Below are positions 33,965 through 43,314 of a stretch of 64,000 nt of DNA, in pieces. Below the pieces are notes generated by a model. It saw only the letters and a list, made by a program, of their open reading frames with translations. It did no database searches and was not told where the DNA came from. This DNA is from Sinomonas sp. ASV322 (GTDB taxonomy: Bacteria > Actinomycetota > Actinomycetes > Actinomycetales > Micrococcaceae): contig NZ_JAVFJJ010000004.1 of NCBI RefSeq assembly GCF_030908245.1, forward strand, positions 1 to 64,000. The letters run 5' to 3'. Position 1 is the stretch's first letter. Each line of letters opens with the position of its first letter. Made by a program: the position numbers and the translations under genes.

Positions 33965-34828
33965 ATGAGCACAGCACGAGTGAATCCAACGGTCCTGATC
34001 TCCGCTCCCGAGCTCAGGGAGCGCCTCGGGGCCAGCCGCGTGGTCCTGGTCGACGTCCGCTGGGCGCTCGGCGGGCCGAACGGCCGCGACGCGTACCGCG
34101 AGGGCCACATCCCGGGCGCCGTGTTCGCGGACCTCGAGAGCGAGCTCGCGGTCCCGGTCGCATCCGGCAGCCCCGAGGAGGCCGCGGGCGGTCGCCACCC
34201 GCTTCCGAGCCCGGAGCGCTTTGAGGAGTCCGCCCGCAGGTGGGGGATCGACGACGGCGACGCCGTGGTCGTCTACGACGCGACGTCCGGGCAGGCGGCG
34301 GCGCGCGCGTGGTGGATGCTGCGCGACGCAGGGATCGACGTCCGGATCCTCGACGGCGGTCTCACGGCGTGGACGACCGAAGGCTACCCGCTCGAGGAAG
34401 GAACCCGCACGCCCGCCCCGGGGAACGTGACCCTGCGATCGGGTGCGATGCCGACGCTCGACGCCGACGGGGCCGCCGCGTTCGACGGCGTCCTCCTCGA
34501 TGCGCGCGCGGGCGAGCGGTACCGAGGCGAGGTCGAGCCCGTCGATCCCCGAGCCGGGCACATACCGGGGGCCGTGAGCGCTCCGACGGCGGGCAACCTT
34601 GGCGAGGATGGGACCTTCCTGCCCGCCGACGCGCTTCGGCGGCGTTTCGAGGGGCTCGGCGTCGAGCAGGGACGGCCTGTCGCCGTCTATTGCGGCTCGG
34701 GCGTCACGGCGGCGCACGACGTCGCCGCCCTCGCCATCGCGGGCTTCGAGGCCGCGCTCTACCCGGGTTCGTTCTCGCAATGGTCGCGCGACCCCTCCCG
34801 CCCGGTCGCGGTCGGCGAGGAGCCGTAG
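33965..34828 (+). CDS. Two-domain rhodanese sulfurtransferase
   Basis: 287 residues. Two rhodanese domains (about 10-135 and 155-285). The first has VDVRWALGG, EGHIPGAVFADLE and VVVYDATSG (no catalytic Cys). The second has LLDARAGERYRGE, AGHIPGAVSAP and the active loop VYCGSGVTA with catalytic Cys near residue 242. The loop CGSGVTA is the thiosulfate/3-mercaptopyruvate sulfurtransferase (SseA-like) type. ATG at 33965. It diverges from the Cds1-like gene, and both handle sulfane sulfur or sulfide, so shared regulation is plausible. Confidence 0.9.
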   Translation: MSTARVNPTVLISAPELRERLGASRVVLVDVRWALGGPNGRDAYREGHIPGAVFADLESELAVPVASGSPEEAAGGRHPLPSPERFEESARRWGIDDGDAVVVYDATSGQAAARAWWMLRDAGIDVRILDGGLTAWTTEGYPLEEGTRTPAPGNVTLRSGAMPTLDADGAAAFDGVLLDARAGERYRGEVEPVDPRAGHIPGAVSAPTAGNLGEDGTFLPADALRRRFEGLGVEQGRPVAVYCGSGVTAAHDVAALAIAGFEAALYPGSFSQWSRDPSRPVAVGEEP

Positions 34829-34876
34829 CCTGACCGGCCATGCGATCGGCCCGCGCGATGGGATAGCGTCAGGAGC

Positions 34877-36088
34877 ATGACTCCAGGACGCCCCGTCATG
34901 CCAGGGGCGGACAAGCTGCGCCGCGGCCTGCCCGCCGAAGTCGCCGAACCGCCGTCGTCCGCACTGTCGAACGACGCCGAGGTGCCCGCCGGGGGCAGTG
35001 ATGTCGCCGCCTACGGCGCGACGTCGGCCTCGAGTGGGCTGGTGCCCCTCACCGTGCATCGGCGCGAGGTCAAGCCCGACGACGTCGAGATTGACATCGA
35101 GTTCTGCGGCCTGTGCCATTCCGATGTCCATGCGACGCGCGGCGAATGGGGCGAACGGCCGTGGCCCCTCGTCCCCGGCCACGAGATCGTGGGACGCGTG
35201 CGGCGGGTCGGCGACGAGGTTCGCGGTTTCGCGGTCGGCGATCGCGTGGGGGTGGGGTGCCTTGTGGACTCGTGCCGCGAATGCGCCAACTGCCTCGACG
35301 GCGTCGAGCAATACTGCGAGCGGGGAAACGTGGGCACGTACGGCGTCCCGGATCCCCGGAACGGCGGCGAGTTAACCCAGGGCGGCTACTCCGAGCGCAT
35401 CGTCGTCAACGAGAGGTTCGTGCTGCGCATCCCCGACGCCCTCGATCCGGCGGAGGCCGCCCCTCTCCTGTGCGCGGGCGTCACGACGTATTCGCCCCTT
35501 CGGTACTTCGGCCTGGAGCCGGGCGAGGGCGTCGGCGTCGTAGGCCTCGGCGGGCTCGGCCACCTGGCGGTCAAGCTCGCGAAGGCCATGGGTGCCGACG
35601 TCACCGTTTTCACCCGCTCCGAGGCCAAGGCCAGCGCCGCGCGCGAGCTGGGCGCGGACCACGTCGTGGTGACCTCAGACCCCGAGCAGCTCGCGGCCGC
35701 GCACCGCTCGCTCGACCTCGTCATCGACACGGTCGCTGCCCCTCACGACGTCAACGAGTACCTCCGCACCCTGCGGCTTGACGGGGCCCTGTTCCAGCTG
35801 AGCCTCCCGTCGGGCCCGATGCCGCCAGTCGACCCGCGGCTCCTCGTCAGGCAGCGCCTCTCCTACGGCGGCTCGCTCATCGGCGGCATCGCCGAGACCC
35901 AGGAGATGCTCGACTTCTGCGCTGAGCACGGGATCGCCGCCGACGTCGAGCTCGTGGACGCAGACGGCCTCGATGCCGCGCACGACCGCATGGTCGCCGG
36001 TGACGTGAAGTACCGCTTCGTTCTCGACGCCTCGACCCTCAGGAATGATTCGACAGCCTCGCACGAGGCGCAGGAAGGACAGCGATGA
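34877..36088 (+). CDS. Zinc-dependent alcohol dehydrogenase, cinnamyl-alcohol/YahK-like
   Basis: 403 residues of the medium-chain dehydrogenase family. Catalytic zinc ligands: Cys in FCGLCHSDVH, His-Glu in VPGHEIVG, Cys in LLCAGVTTY. Structural zinc: CRECANC plus the Cys in EQYCERG. The Rossmann motif is GVVGLGGLGHLAVK (about 215-228), followed by FTRSEAK rather than an acidic end, favouring NADP. The first 45 residues are an extra N-terminal extension; a later GTG (about residue 36) could be the true start. The substrate is probably an aldehyde or primary alcohol. The stop overlaps the HIT gene start (ATGA). Confidence 0.85.
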   Translation: MTPGRPVMPGADKLRRGLPAEVAEPPSSALSNDAEVPAGGSDVAAYGATSASSGLVPLTVHRREVKPDDVEIDIEFCGLCHSDVHATRGEWGERPWPLVPGHEIVGRVRRVGDEVRGFAVGDRVGVGCLVDSCRECANCLDGVEQYCERGNVGTYGVPDPRNGGELTQGGYSERIVVNERFVLRIPDALDPAEAAPLLCAGVTTYSPLRYFGLEPGEGVGVVGLGGLGHLAVKLAKAMGADVTVFTRSEAKASAARELGADHVVVTSDPEQLAAAHRSLDLVIDTVAAPHDVNEYLRTLRLDGALFQLSLPSGPMPPVDPRLLVRQRLSYGGSLIGGIAETQEMLDFCAEHGIAADVELVDADGLDAAHDRMVAGDVKYRFVLDASTLRNDSTASHEAQEGQR

Positions 36089-36513
36089 GCACGATTTTCA
36101 CCAAGATCATCGACGGCGAGATCCCCGGGCGCTTCGTGTGGAAGGACGACGACGTCGTGGCCTTCCTGAGCATCGGGCCCCTCGCGGACGGGCACACGCT
36201 CGTCGTGCCGCGCGAGGAGGTCGACCGCTGGACGGACGCCTCGCCGGAGCTGCTCGACAGGGTCATGCGCATCGCCCAGACGATCGGGCAGGCCCAGGTC
36301 GAGGCGTTCGGCGTCGAGCGGGCGGGCGTCATCATCGCAGGCTTCGAGGTCCACCACCTGCACGTGCACGTGTGGCCAGCGAGCTCCGAGGCCGAGTTCA
36401 ATTTCCAGCGCGCCCAGCATCATCCTGACCCCGCGACGATGGAAGCCGCCGCGGAGAAGATCCGCCAGGCGCTCCGCGATGCAGGGCACGGGGAGTTCGT
36501 GCCGGAGTCGTAG
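36085..36513 (+). CDS. HIT-family hydrolase
   Basis: 142 residues. FTKIIDGEIPGRFVWKDDDV and HTLVVPREEVDRW are typical HIT openings; the active site is HHLHVHVWP (about 90-98), the His-phi-His-phi-His triad. Members hydrolyse nucleotide phosphoramidates or dinucleoside polyphosphates. ATG overlaps the preceding dehydrogenase stop, so the two are coupled. Confidence 0.9.
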   Translation: MSTIFTKIIDGEIPGRFVWKDDDVVAFLSIGPLADGHTLVVPREEVDRWTDASPELLDRVMRIAQTIGQAQVEAFGVERAGVIIAGFEVHHLHVHVWPASSEAEFNFQRAQHHPDPATMEAAAEKIRQALRDAGHGEFVPES

Positions 36514-36569
36514 TCAATGCACGTGCTGGCTGCGCAATCTGAGCAAGCAATTCGTAATGGGGGGCAAGT

Positions 36570-36830
36570 GTGAATTCGGATTGGACTTTCCGCGAAGATG
36601 ACGAGACGGCGAAGTTTGTCATGCCGCCCGATGAGGTTCGGTTACCTCTCCAAGAGGCCTCTTTGGGTCTGCGCGAAACGTCAGAAGCATGTAGGAAGGC
36701 AGCCATCACGCTAGGGGCCGCGATAAGAGAAGCGCACGCCACTGGATTCGGCGTCGGCTGGATTCTAGAAATATCAGGCCTGAACGTCGCGGACGTGGAG
36801 CGGGTGCTTAGAGGAGAGGAGCTCTTCTAG
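36570..36830 (+). CDS. Small hypothetical protein
   Basis: 86 residues, no family recognised. The first half is charged (EDDETAKF), then a long helical stretch (about 30-60) is followed by GWILEISGLNVADVERVLRG, which has the rhythm of a helix-turn-helix. GTG start with GGGGG upstream. Codon use is less GC-rich than its neighbours, like the frameshifted locus next to it, so both may be a recently acquired patch. Confidence 0.55.
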   Translation: MNSDWTFREDDETAKFVMPPDEVRLPLQEASLGLRETSEACRKAAITLGAAIREAHATGFGVGWILEISGLNVADVERVLRGEELF

Positions 36831-36991
36831 CTGATCAGATTCCGTGCGGGGCGAGGGGCGCAGGTGTCTGGGTGGTGTCTGCGGGCAAATGCGGCACCGC
36901 TGTGGTCGCATTTGGGTCCTTCAAACCCGCCGGATGGCTGGTAGCCGGAGGCTGGGGGCGGCGGTGGTAGTTTTAAAGATTCCCTCGACTG

Positions 36992-37020
36992 TTGACCTCG
37001 AGGATGCGGATGGGTAAGAC
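36992..37020 (+). promoter_or_regulatory. Candidate sigma-70-type promoter
   Basis: TTGACC (36992-36997), a 17-base spacer and TAAGAC (37015-37020) lie 37 bases upstream of the ATG at 37058. The ribosome-binding site GGGGG is four bases before that ATG. The rest of 36831-36991 holds nothing I can support. Confidence 0.5.
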
Positions 37021-37057
37021 TCGCCTTGTCGGCCAATCTCGTGATCTTGGGGGAATT

Positions 37058-37737
37058 ATGAAACTTTTGAAGTCGATTATTACCGCCGTTTTGGCTCTGA
37101 CCGTCGCACTCCGCTCTCTGCATCGTCTCTGCCACCCGATTGGCCGCAGTCGGGCTCAAATGTTCCCAATTCGGTTAGGGTAACAGATGCGGGAACCCTC
37201 GCTTTTGCCTCATCGAACGGTGTTGATCCATCGACGGCGATCATGCAGATCGACAAACTCGGGGCAAAAATCATCTCCGATGCCGGGGGCAATTACGTGC
37301 TCCAGATTCCCGAAGACGCATCGAATGGTAAGAAAGCAAAGAATGATGGTCGTATGATGGCTTCCGGATGGAGCGTTGGTGTCTGCACGGGATCAGGCAT
37401 TGATATGCACATTCTTAACAACACCATCGTGTGGGGCGCTACAAGTTCTTGCGCTTCTACGACGAGCCTGTATCCCCATTACATTGATGTGACGCTTCGG
37501 TCCACCTGCTCGGCTGGGTGGCCGCTTTGCGGAATCTTTTCCCCTGAAGCGGGGCCGGTCAGATCGAACAACAGCCAGTATTCTAGGGTTGCGAATGCCT
37601 ACGAGCAGACGCGGTGTGATACGTCACAGAACTATACTTTTGATCAATACATCAAGGTAACTGTGCGTGGAACGCAATATGGACCGTTCAGCGTTCCTGC
37701 GGGCGGAAAAACGCTACCGTGCAACGTCACGGCCTGA
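37058..37737 (+). pseudogene. Secreted small cysteine-containing protein, frameshifted
   Basis: ATG 37058 starts a clear signal peptide, MKLLKSIITAVLALTVAL, which then runs into an unlikely Arg/His-rich tail and stops at 37183. In the frame one base over, an open frame continues without a stop through LSASSLPPDWPQSG and SVRVTDAGTLAF to the end at 37737. Adding one base near 37105-37115 would give one 226-residue protein: signal peptide, linker, and a mature part with six cysteines (for example GVCTGSGID and TCSAGWPLCG). I recognise no family. This is either a real inactivating deletion, a sequencing error, or, less likely, programmed shifting. A promoter and a good ribosome-binding site remain. 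Codon use is AT-richer than the neighbourhood. Confidence 0.65.
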
Positions 37738-37796
37738 GGCGGCACCTGGGTAGGACCTGTTTCCGGCTGCTAATGGTGGATGCGCTCGCTCTGGTT

Positions 37797-40700
37797 TTAG
37801 GCCGGGGCGAGCGCCTCGTTGAGGGCTTGGCGGACACGCTTCTCCGAGACTTTGCCGGCCGTGCCTAGCTCGACGGCGAAGAGGCTCACCCGCAGTTCCT
37901 CGATCATCCACCGGACGGTGTCGAGCTTGGCCTCGTTCCGCCCGGTCGGGGCGAGCGCCGCGACGGCGTCGTCGTAGCCGTCCTCGAGCGCCTGGACCGT
38001 GGCCATCGCGACCGCGTCGCGCTGGACGTTCGTGGGCAGCTTCTCGAGGCGGCGTTCGATGGCGCGCAGGTAGCGGGGCAAGTGCGCGAGCTGGGCGTAG
38101 CCCGTGCGTGCTACAAAACCCGGGTAGACGAGCTGCTCGAGTTGGGCCTTGACGTCGTTGAGGCCGCTCACGAGCGCGAGGCTCGTCGCGCCCCTGAGCT
38201 GCTTGCCGATGCGCAGCGACGCCGCGAGCACCTGCTCGACGATCGCGGTGACCGCGAAGACCGTGTCGATGAGCTCGGCCCGCACGTGGTCGTAGAGGGT
38301 GTCGAACGCGGCGCGGTCCCACGGGAGCTCAGCAGGCACCAACCGATCGATCGCCGCGAGGACGCAGTCCGCGATGAGATCGGGGACGCTCCCGTGCGGG
38401 TTCTGGCTGAACGTGAGCTTCTCGCGGTTGTTGAGGTGCTCGAGCACATAGCGGTCCGGCGGCGTGATGCGCAGCGCGAGCAGCCGGATGACCCCGGCGC
38501 GGTGAGCTCGCAGCTGGTCCTCCTCGCTCTGGAACACGCGGAGGCCCACTGTCCCACGCGCGCCCGTCTGGGCCTTCGTGCCGCGGCCCTCGTCGACGAG
38601 CGCCGGGTGGCCGGTCACCGTGTGGCCGGCGACGACGGCGCTCACCGTGCGCTCGAGGGTCCCCACGCTCCAATCGGCTAGGCCGGTGCGCTCGGTGAGC
38701 CCCGACGTCGTGCTTGCGGGGCCCGATCTCGGCGCCACGCCACCCGATGTCGGCGCCACGCCACCCGATGTCGGCTGTACGGGACCCGATGTCGGCGCCA
38801 CGCCACCCGATGTCGGCGGTACGGGACCCGATGTCGGCGTTGCACGGCCCGACTTCGGGGGCTGCGGCGTGGCGCCGAGCGACTCGGCGATCGCTCGCCG
38901 GGTCGCGGGCGCGAGCTGTTCTTGGAGCGCGGCCAGGTCCTTGCCCGTGCCGAGGACCTTGCCCCGGGAATCGACGACGCTGAACGACATCTTGAGATGC
39001 GGCGGCACCGCGTCCCAGTTCCACGAGCCTGGCGGAATGATCTGGCCCTTGATCCGCCGGAGCACGAGTTCGAGCGATGGCTCGAGGTCGTCCCTCTCGG
39101 GGTCGAAGTCGGCCTCGAGCGCCGCGACGGCCTGCCGCGCGACGTCGGGCGCCGGCACGAAGTTCTTGCGTACCTGCTTGGGCAGGGACTTGATGAGCGC
39201 CGCGACGAGGTCCACCCGCTGGCCGGGGATCTGCCAGCGGAACGCCTCGGGGTCGAGCTGGTTGAGGAACAGGACCGGAACCTCGGCGGTGACGCCGTCG
39301 TTCGGATCGGGCGTGCCACCGGGCGCGACGGGCTGGAATTCGTAGGCGAGGGGGAGCTCGAATGAGCCCTGCCGCCAGATTTTCGGGTACGCGGCGTCGT
39401 CGACGTCCTCGGCGCGATCGCTCAGGAGCAGTGCACGGTCGAAGTCGAGGAGGTGCGCGTCCGCCTGCCGGGCCGTCTTCCACCACGCGTCGAAATGCCG
39501 TTCCGAGACGACGTTCTCGGGGATCCTCTCGTCGTAGAAGTCGAAGAGGGTCTCGTCGTCGACGCGCAGGCCACGCTGGCGCACGCGCGTCTCCAGCTCG
39601 TCCACTTCCTCGAGCAGGGCGCGATTGCGCTTGAAGAAGGTGTGGTGCGTGCGCCAATCGCCTTCGACGAGGGCGTGCCGGATAAACAGCTCACGCGCCA
39701 GCGCGGGGTCGATGCGGCCGAAGTTCACGCGCCGCTGCGGAACGACCGGCACGCCATAGAGCGTGACCTTCTCGTACGCCATGACCGAGCCCATGCGCTT
39801 GGACCAGTGGGGCTCCGAGTAAGTCCGTTTGACGAGGTGCGGGGCCACGAGCTCAGCCCACTCGGGGTCGATCTTGGCCGCGGTCCGTGCCCACAGGCGG
39901 CTCGTCTCGACGAGCTCGGCTGCCATGACGTACGTGGGGCTCTTCTTGAAGAGCGCAGAGCCGGGGAAGATCGCGAACCGCGTCCCGCGCGCGCCGGAAT
40001 ACTCGCGCTTGCGTTCGTCGAGCAGGCCAATGTGGCTCAGGAGGCCGGCGAGGAGTGACTGATGAACGGCGTCGTGCTTGCCCACCGGATCTGTATCCCG
40101 TCCAGGGCCCAGGCTGATGCCGAGCGGCCGGGCGAGCTGCCGGAGCTGTTGGAACAGCTCCTGCCATTCGCGCACGCGGAGGTAGTTGATGAACTCGGCC
40201 TTGCAGAGCCGGCGGAACGCCGAGGAGGAAAGCTCGCGCTGCTGCTCTTGGAGGTAGTTCCACAGGTTGAGGTAGGCCGAGAAGTCCGAGTTCTCGTCCT
40301 TGAAGCGTGCGTGCTTCTCGTCGGCCAGCTGCCGCTTGTCCGTGGGGCGCTCGCGCGGGTCCTGGATCGTGAGCGCGGCGGCCAGCACCATGACCTCGCG
40401 GGCGCAGTCCCGCTTCGAAGCCTCGACGATCATGCGGCCGAGGCGCGGATCGACGGGGAGCTGGGCGAGCTGATGGCCGACGGCGGTGAGCGCACCCTTC
40501 GCGCCACGGCCCCCACGGCCGCGTTCGCCGTCGTGCGTTGGGCCGCCCGACCCCGCGCCGTTCTCCGCCAGGGCGCCGAGCTCGCGGAGGAGGGTCACGC
40601 CGTCGTTGATCGCGCGGCTCTCGGGCGGCTCGACGAAGGGGAACGCCTCGACGTCCTTCGGGCCGCGCGCGATCCCCATCGCGGTCATCTGAAGGATGAC

Positions 40701-41900
40701 GGCGGCGAGGTTCGTGCGCAGAATCTCAGGGTCCGTGAATTCCGGGCGGGAGAGGTAGTCCTCCTCCGAGTAGAGGCGGATGCAGATGCCGTCCGAGACG
40801 CGGCCGCAGCGGCCCGCGCGCTGGTTCGCGGAGGCCTGCGAGACGCGCTCGATCGGGAGCCGCTGGACCTTCGTGCGGTGTGAATATCGCGAGATACGGG
40901 CCGTGCCCGTGTCGATGACGTACTTGATGCCCGGCACGGTGAGCGACGTCTCGGCGACGTTCGTCGCGAGGACGATCCGCCGTCGTCCGCCCGGGGTGAA
41001 GACGCGGTGCTGCTCCGCGAGGGAGAGGCGCGCGAACAGCGGGAGGATCTCGGCGTTGGCGAGCGCGCGGTTCCGCTGGATGCGCGCGGCGAGCGCGTCG
41101 GCGGCGTCGCGGATCTCGCGCTCGCCGGAGAAGAAGATGAGGATGTCGCCCGGGTCTTCGCGCGAGAGCTCGTCGACGGCGTCGCACACCGCGTCGAGGG
41201 GATCGCGGTCGTCCTCGAGGGCGTCGTCGGAGCGCGCGACGGCGGATTCGTCGTCGTCCGCTGTGCCCGCCGCGTCGGCAACCAGCGGACGGTAGCGGAT
41301 CTCGACCGGGAACGTGCGCCCCGAGACCTCGAGCACGGGTGCCTGCTCCGCCGTCCCGTCCGGGAGCTCGCGCGCGAAGTGCCGCGCGAAGCGATCCGGG
41401 TCGATCGTGGCCGACGTGATGATGACCTTGAGGTCGGGACGCTGGGGGAGGACCCGCTTGAGGTACCCGAGGATGAAGTCGATGTTGAGGCTGCGCTCGT
41501 GCGCCTCGTCGATGATGATCGCCGAATAGCGCCGCAGGAGCCTGTCCCGCTGGATCTCGGCCAGGAGGATGCCGTCGGTCATGAGCTTGACCTTGGTCTG
41601 CGGGCCGACCTCGCCTGTGAACCGCACCTGGAAGCCGATCTCCTGGCCGAGCTCGACGCCGAGTTCCTCCGCGATGCGCTCGGCGACCGTGCGCGCCGCG
41701 AGACGCCGCGGCTGGGTGTGGCCGATGAGCCCCCTCTCCCCGAGGCCGAGCTCGAGGCACATCTTGGGGATCTGCGTGGTCTTCCCAGAGCCGGTCTCGC
41801 CCGCGATGATCGTCACCTGGTTCGCGGCGATGGCCGCCATGAGCTCGTCACGCCGCTCGGAGACGGGCAGGGCGCTGGGGTACGTGATCGTCAGGGACAT
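37797..41900 (-). CDS. hrpA: ATP-dependent RNA helicase HrpA
   Basis: 1367 residues, DEAH-box helicase of full HrpA length. Motif I GETGSGKTTQ (about 34-43), Ia QPRRLAA, II IIIDEAHERSLN, III TSATID, V ATNVAETSLTVPG and VI QRAGRCGR are intact, followed by HA2/OB domains and the large DUF3418 C-terminal region specific to bacterial HrpA. It unwinds RNA and has been linked to mRNA processing and ribosome rescue. A Pro-Thr-Ser-Gly heptad repeat is inserted in the DUF3418 region. ATG start. A single-gene unit. Confidence 0.95.
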   Translation of the reverse strand: MSLTITYPSALPVSERRDELMAAIAANQVTIIAGETGSGKTTQIPKMCLELGLGERGLIGHTQPRRLAARTVAERIAEELGVELGQEIGFQVRFTGEVGPQTKVKLMTDGILLAEIQRDRLLRRYSAIIIDEAHERSLNIDFILGYLKRVLPQRPDLKVIITSATIDPDRFARHFARELPDGTAEQAPVLEVSGRTFPVEIRYRPLVADAAGTADDDESAVARSDDALEDDRDPLDAVCDAVDELSREDPGDILIFFSGEREIRDAADALAARIQRNRALANAEILPLFARLSLAEQHRVFTPGGRRRIVLATNVAETSLTVPGIKYVIDTGTARISRYSHRTKVQRLPIERVSQASANQRAGRCGRVSDGICIRLYSEEDYLSRPEFTDPEILRTNLAAVILQMTAMGIARGPKDVEAFPFVEPPESRAINDGVTLLRELGALAENGAGSGGPTHDGERGRGGRGAKGALTAVGHQLAQLPVDPRLGRMIVEASKRDCAREVMVLAAALTIQDPRERPTDKRQLADEKHARFKDENSDFSAYLNLWNYLQEQQRELSSSAFRRLCKAEFINYLRVREWQELFQQLRQLARPLGISLGPGRDTDPVGKHDAVHQSLLAGLLSHIGLLDERKREYSGARGTRFAIFPGSALFKKSPTYVMAAELVETSRLWARTAAKIDPEWAELVAPHLVKRTYSEPHWSKRMGSVMAYEKVTLYGVPVVPQRRVNFGRIDPALARELFIRHALVEGDWRTHHTFFKRNRALLEEVDELETRVRQRGLRVDDETLFDFYDERIPENVVSERHFDAWWKTARQADAHLLDFDRALLLSDRAEDVDDAAYPKIWRQGSFELPLAYEFQPVAPGGTPDPNDGVTAEVPVLFLNQLDPEAFRWQIPGQRVDLVAALIKSLPKQVRKNFVPAPDVARQAVAALEADFDPERDDLEPSLELVLRRIKGQIIPPGSWNWDAVPPHLKMSFSVVDSRGKVLGTGKDLAALQEQLAPATRRAIAESLGATPQPPKSGRATPTSGPVPPTSGGVAPTSGPVQPTSGGVAPTSGGVAPRSGPASTTSGLTERTGLADWSVGTLERTVSAVVAGHTVTGHPALVDEGRGTKAQTGARGTVGLRVFQSEEDQLRAHRAGVIRLLALRITPPDRYVLEHLNNREKLTFSQNPHGSVPDLIADCVLAAIDRLVPAELPWDRAAFDTLYDHVRAELIDTVFAVTAIVEQVLAASLRIGKQLRGATSLALVSGLNDVKAQLEQLVYPGFVARTGYAQLAHLPRYLRAIERRLEKLPTNVQRDAVAMATVQALEDGYDDAVAALAPTGRNEAKLDTVRWMIEELRVSLFAVELGTAGKVSEKRVRQALNEALAPA
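38722..38847. repeat. 21-base tandem repeat inside hrpA
   Basis: Six copies of a 21-base unit beginning CCCGATGTCGGCG with two alternating variants of the last nine bases (GCCACGCCA-like and GTACGGGA-like). In hrpA (minus strand) it encodes a heptad close to VAPTSGG, a flexible linker. Being in frame, copy number can change without breaking the gene. Confidence 0.85.
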
Positions 41901-42052
41901 GGCTGATCCAGTCTAGTGGTCGCCCACACATGCACCGGGCGCCCTTCGCCGCAATGGGGCCGCGGGTCCGCGGCACATTTGCGGGGAAGCGGCACCGCTA
42001 CGGCCTGGGCCAGCGGACACGCCCTGTCCGCGAGCAGTCCTAGCGTTGAGCC

Positions 42053-42739
42053 ATGACTGAGGAACGGAACGGATCAGACCAGGACTCATCTGCGGTGGCC
42101 TTGCGCGTGCTCGTGTACCTCCCGGAGGGCATGGCCGACTGGGAGGTCGGCTATCTCATGAGCGAGCTGCGCCAGCGAGAGGTCACCGAGCGAGCAGCCG
42201 CGATCACGGTGGCGACCGCGACGGGCGGGGCGGTGACGAGCATGGGCGGACTCCGCGTGGCTCCAGATGCGGCGCTCGCCGATGTCGCGGACGAGCCGTT
42301 CGACGCGCTCGTCCTGTGCGGCGGCACCTCGTGGTTCGGCGACGGGGTCAACGGCGCTGCCCTTGAGCTCGCGGCCCGACGCAAGCGGGACGGACAGCTT
42401 GTTGCCGCGATCTGCGGCGCCGTCGACGCGATGGGCGGGGCGGGCCTGCTCGACGACGTCGACCACACCGGCAACGAGCTGGCTCAGCTCGAGAAGTGGC
42501 CCAACTACCACGGCAGGGCCAGGTTCGCGATCGAACCGCACGCCGTCCGAGGCCGCACCCGGGCGGGTGGCACGATCGTGACCGCGGGCTCGTGGGCACC
42601 GACTGACTTCGCGGCGGCCGTCATGGAAGAGCTCGGTGCGCTGTCCCGTGAGCGCGCGGGGCTCTGGCTGCGCTTCTGGAAGGACCGTGACGTGAGCGGG
42701 ATCTACGGGCTGTTCGGCATGGACGTTCCCACGTCCTGA
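42053..42739 (+). CDS. DJ-1/PfpI-family protein
   Basis: 228 residues with a glutamine amidotransferase-like fold. VLVYLPEGMADWEVGYLMSE is the opening, LVLCGGTSWFG the central strand, and VAAICGAVDAMGGAGLLDD carries the nucleophile-elbow Cys (about 122). It lacks a synthase partner, so it is a stand-alone DJ-1-like protein (YdeA group), possibly a stress protease/deglycase; the substrate is unknown. ATG start. A bidirectional terminator separates it from the convergent tRNA gene. Confidence 0.82.
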   Translation: MTEERNGSDQDSSAVALRVLVYLPEGMADWEVGYLMSELRQREVTERAAAITVATATGGAVTSMGGLRVAPDAALADVADEPFDALVLCGGTSWFGDGVNGAALELAARRKRDGQLVAAICGAVDAMGGAGLLDDVDHTGNELAQLEKWPNYHGRARFAIEPHAVRGRTRAGGTIVTAGSWAPTDFAAAVMEELGALSRERAGLWLRFWKDRDVSGIYGLFGMDVPTS

Positions 42740-42754
42740 CTGCCTCAGGAAACA

Positions 42755-42788
42755 CGATGGCCCCGCCGAGTGAACGGCGGGGCCATCG
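42755..42788. terminator. Bidirectional terminator between DJ-1-like gene and tRNA-Arg
   Basis: CGATGGCCCCGCCG (42755-42768) pairs perfectly with CGGCGGGGCCATCG (42775-42788) around loop AGTGAA. It lies five bases beyond the tRNA 3' end. Confidence 0.8.
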
Positions 42789-42792
42789 ACGA

Positions 42793-42868
42793 TGGTGCCC
42801 TCGATAGGATTCGAACCTACGGCCTTCTGCTCCGGAGGCAGACGCTCTATCCCCTGAGCTACGAGGGC
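42793..42868 (-). tRNA. tRNA-Arg (anticodon CCG)
   Basis: On the minus strand the acceptor GCCCTCG (42868-42862) pairs with CGAGGGC (42803-42797). The D arm is AGCTCAGGGGATAGAGC, the anticodon stem TCTGC/GCAGA encloses loop CTCCGGA with anticodon CCG (decodes CGG), and the T arm contains GGTTCGAATCC. The 3' ACCA is encoded. The transcript is 76 bases with CCA. Confidence 0.95.
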
Positions 42869-42996
42869 CCATGTGTCCCGGGAATCGCGGCACTAGAGCA
42901 GCGCCGCCGCCTCCCGAGGGGACTTATCGAGCTTATCAGGTGCCCGCCCCGCCCACGCAAACCGGGGGGAGCGCAAGGCGCCACGCCGGTCGGCGG

Positions 42997-43239
42997 CTAC
43001 CCGAGGTACTTCTCGACGACGTCCTCGGAGCGGGCCGCGGCGTCGTCGGGGTTTTCCCCGTATTGTCGCTTCGCGCGCCGCTGCCGCAGGAGGTCCCAGC
43101 ACTGGTCGAGCTCGGTTTCGATCGAGCGGAGCCGCGCATGCTCCTCGTCAGCGGTCATGGTGCCCTCGCCGACGGCCGACCGCAGGCGGTGCTCCTCGTC
43201 GATGAGCTGCTTGATGCGTCCCTGGATGTCCTGGTCCAT
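42997..43239 (-). CDS. DUF2630-family protein
   Basis: 80 residues, acidic, largely helical. The DUF2630 signature is clear: KQLIDEEHRLRSAVGEG, then ETELDQCWDLLRQRRAKR, and a C-terminal VVEKYLG. Probably cytoplasmic, possibly a coiled coil; the function is unknown. ATG with AAGGAG five bases upstream. Confidence 0.85.
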   Translation of the reverse strand: MDQDIQGRIKQLIDEEHRLRSAVGEGTMTADEEHARLRSIETELDQCWDLLRQRRAKRQYGENPDDAAARSEDVVEKYLG

Positions 43240-43314
43240 GGCTTCTCCTTACGAGGTGCGGGTCGTGCCGACCACGGCCAGCCTACGCCTGAAGGCGAGG
43301 CCGCCGAACGCTGC

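Noticed and set aside
38722-38847. Repeat array in hrpA considered as CRISPR or intergenic repeat
   Set aside because: Unspaced 21-base units in frame within a coding region; encodes a protein linker.
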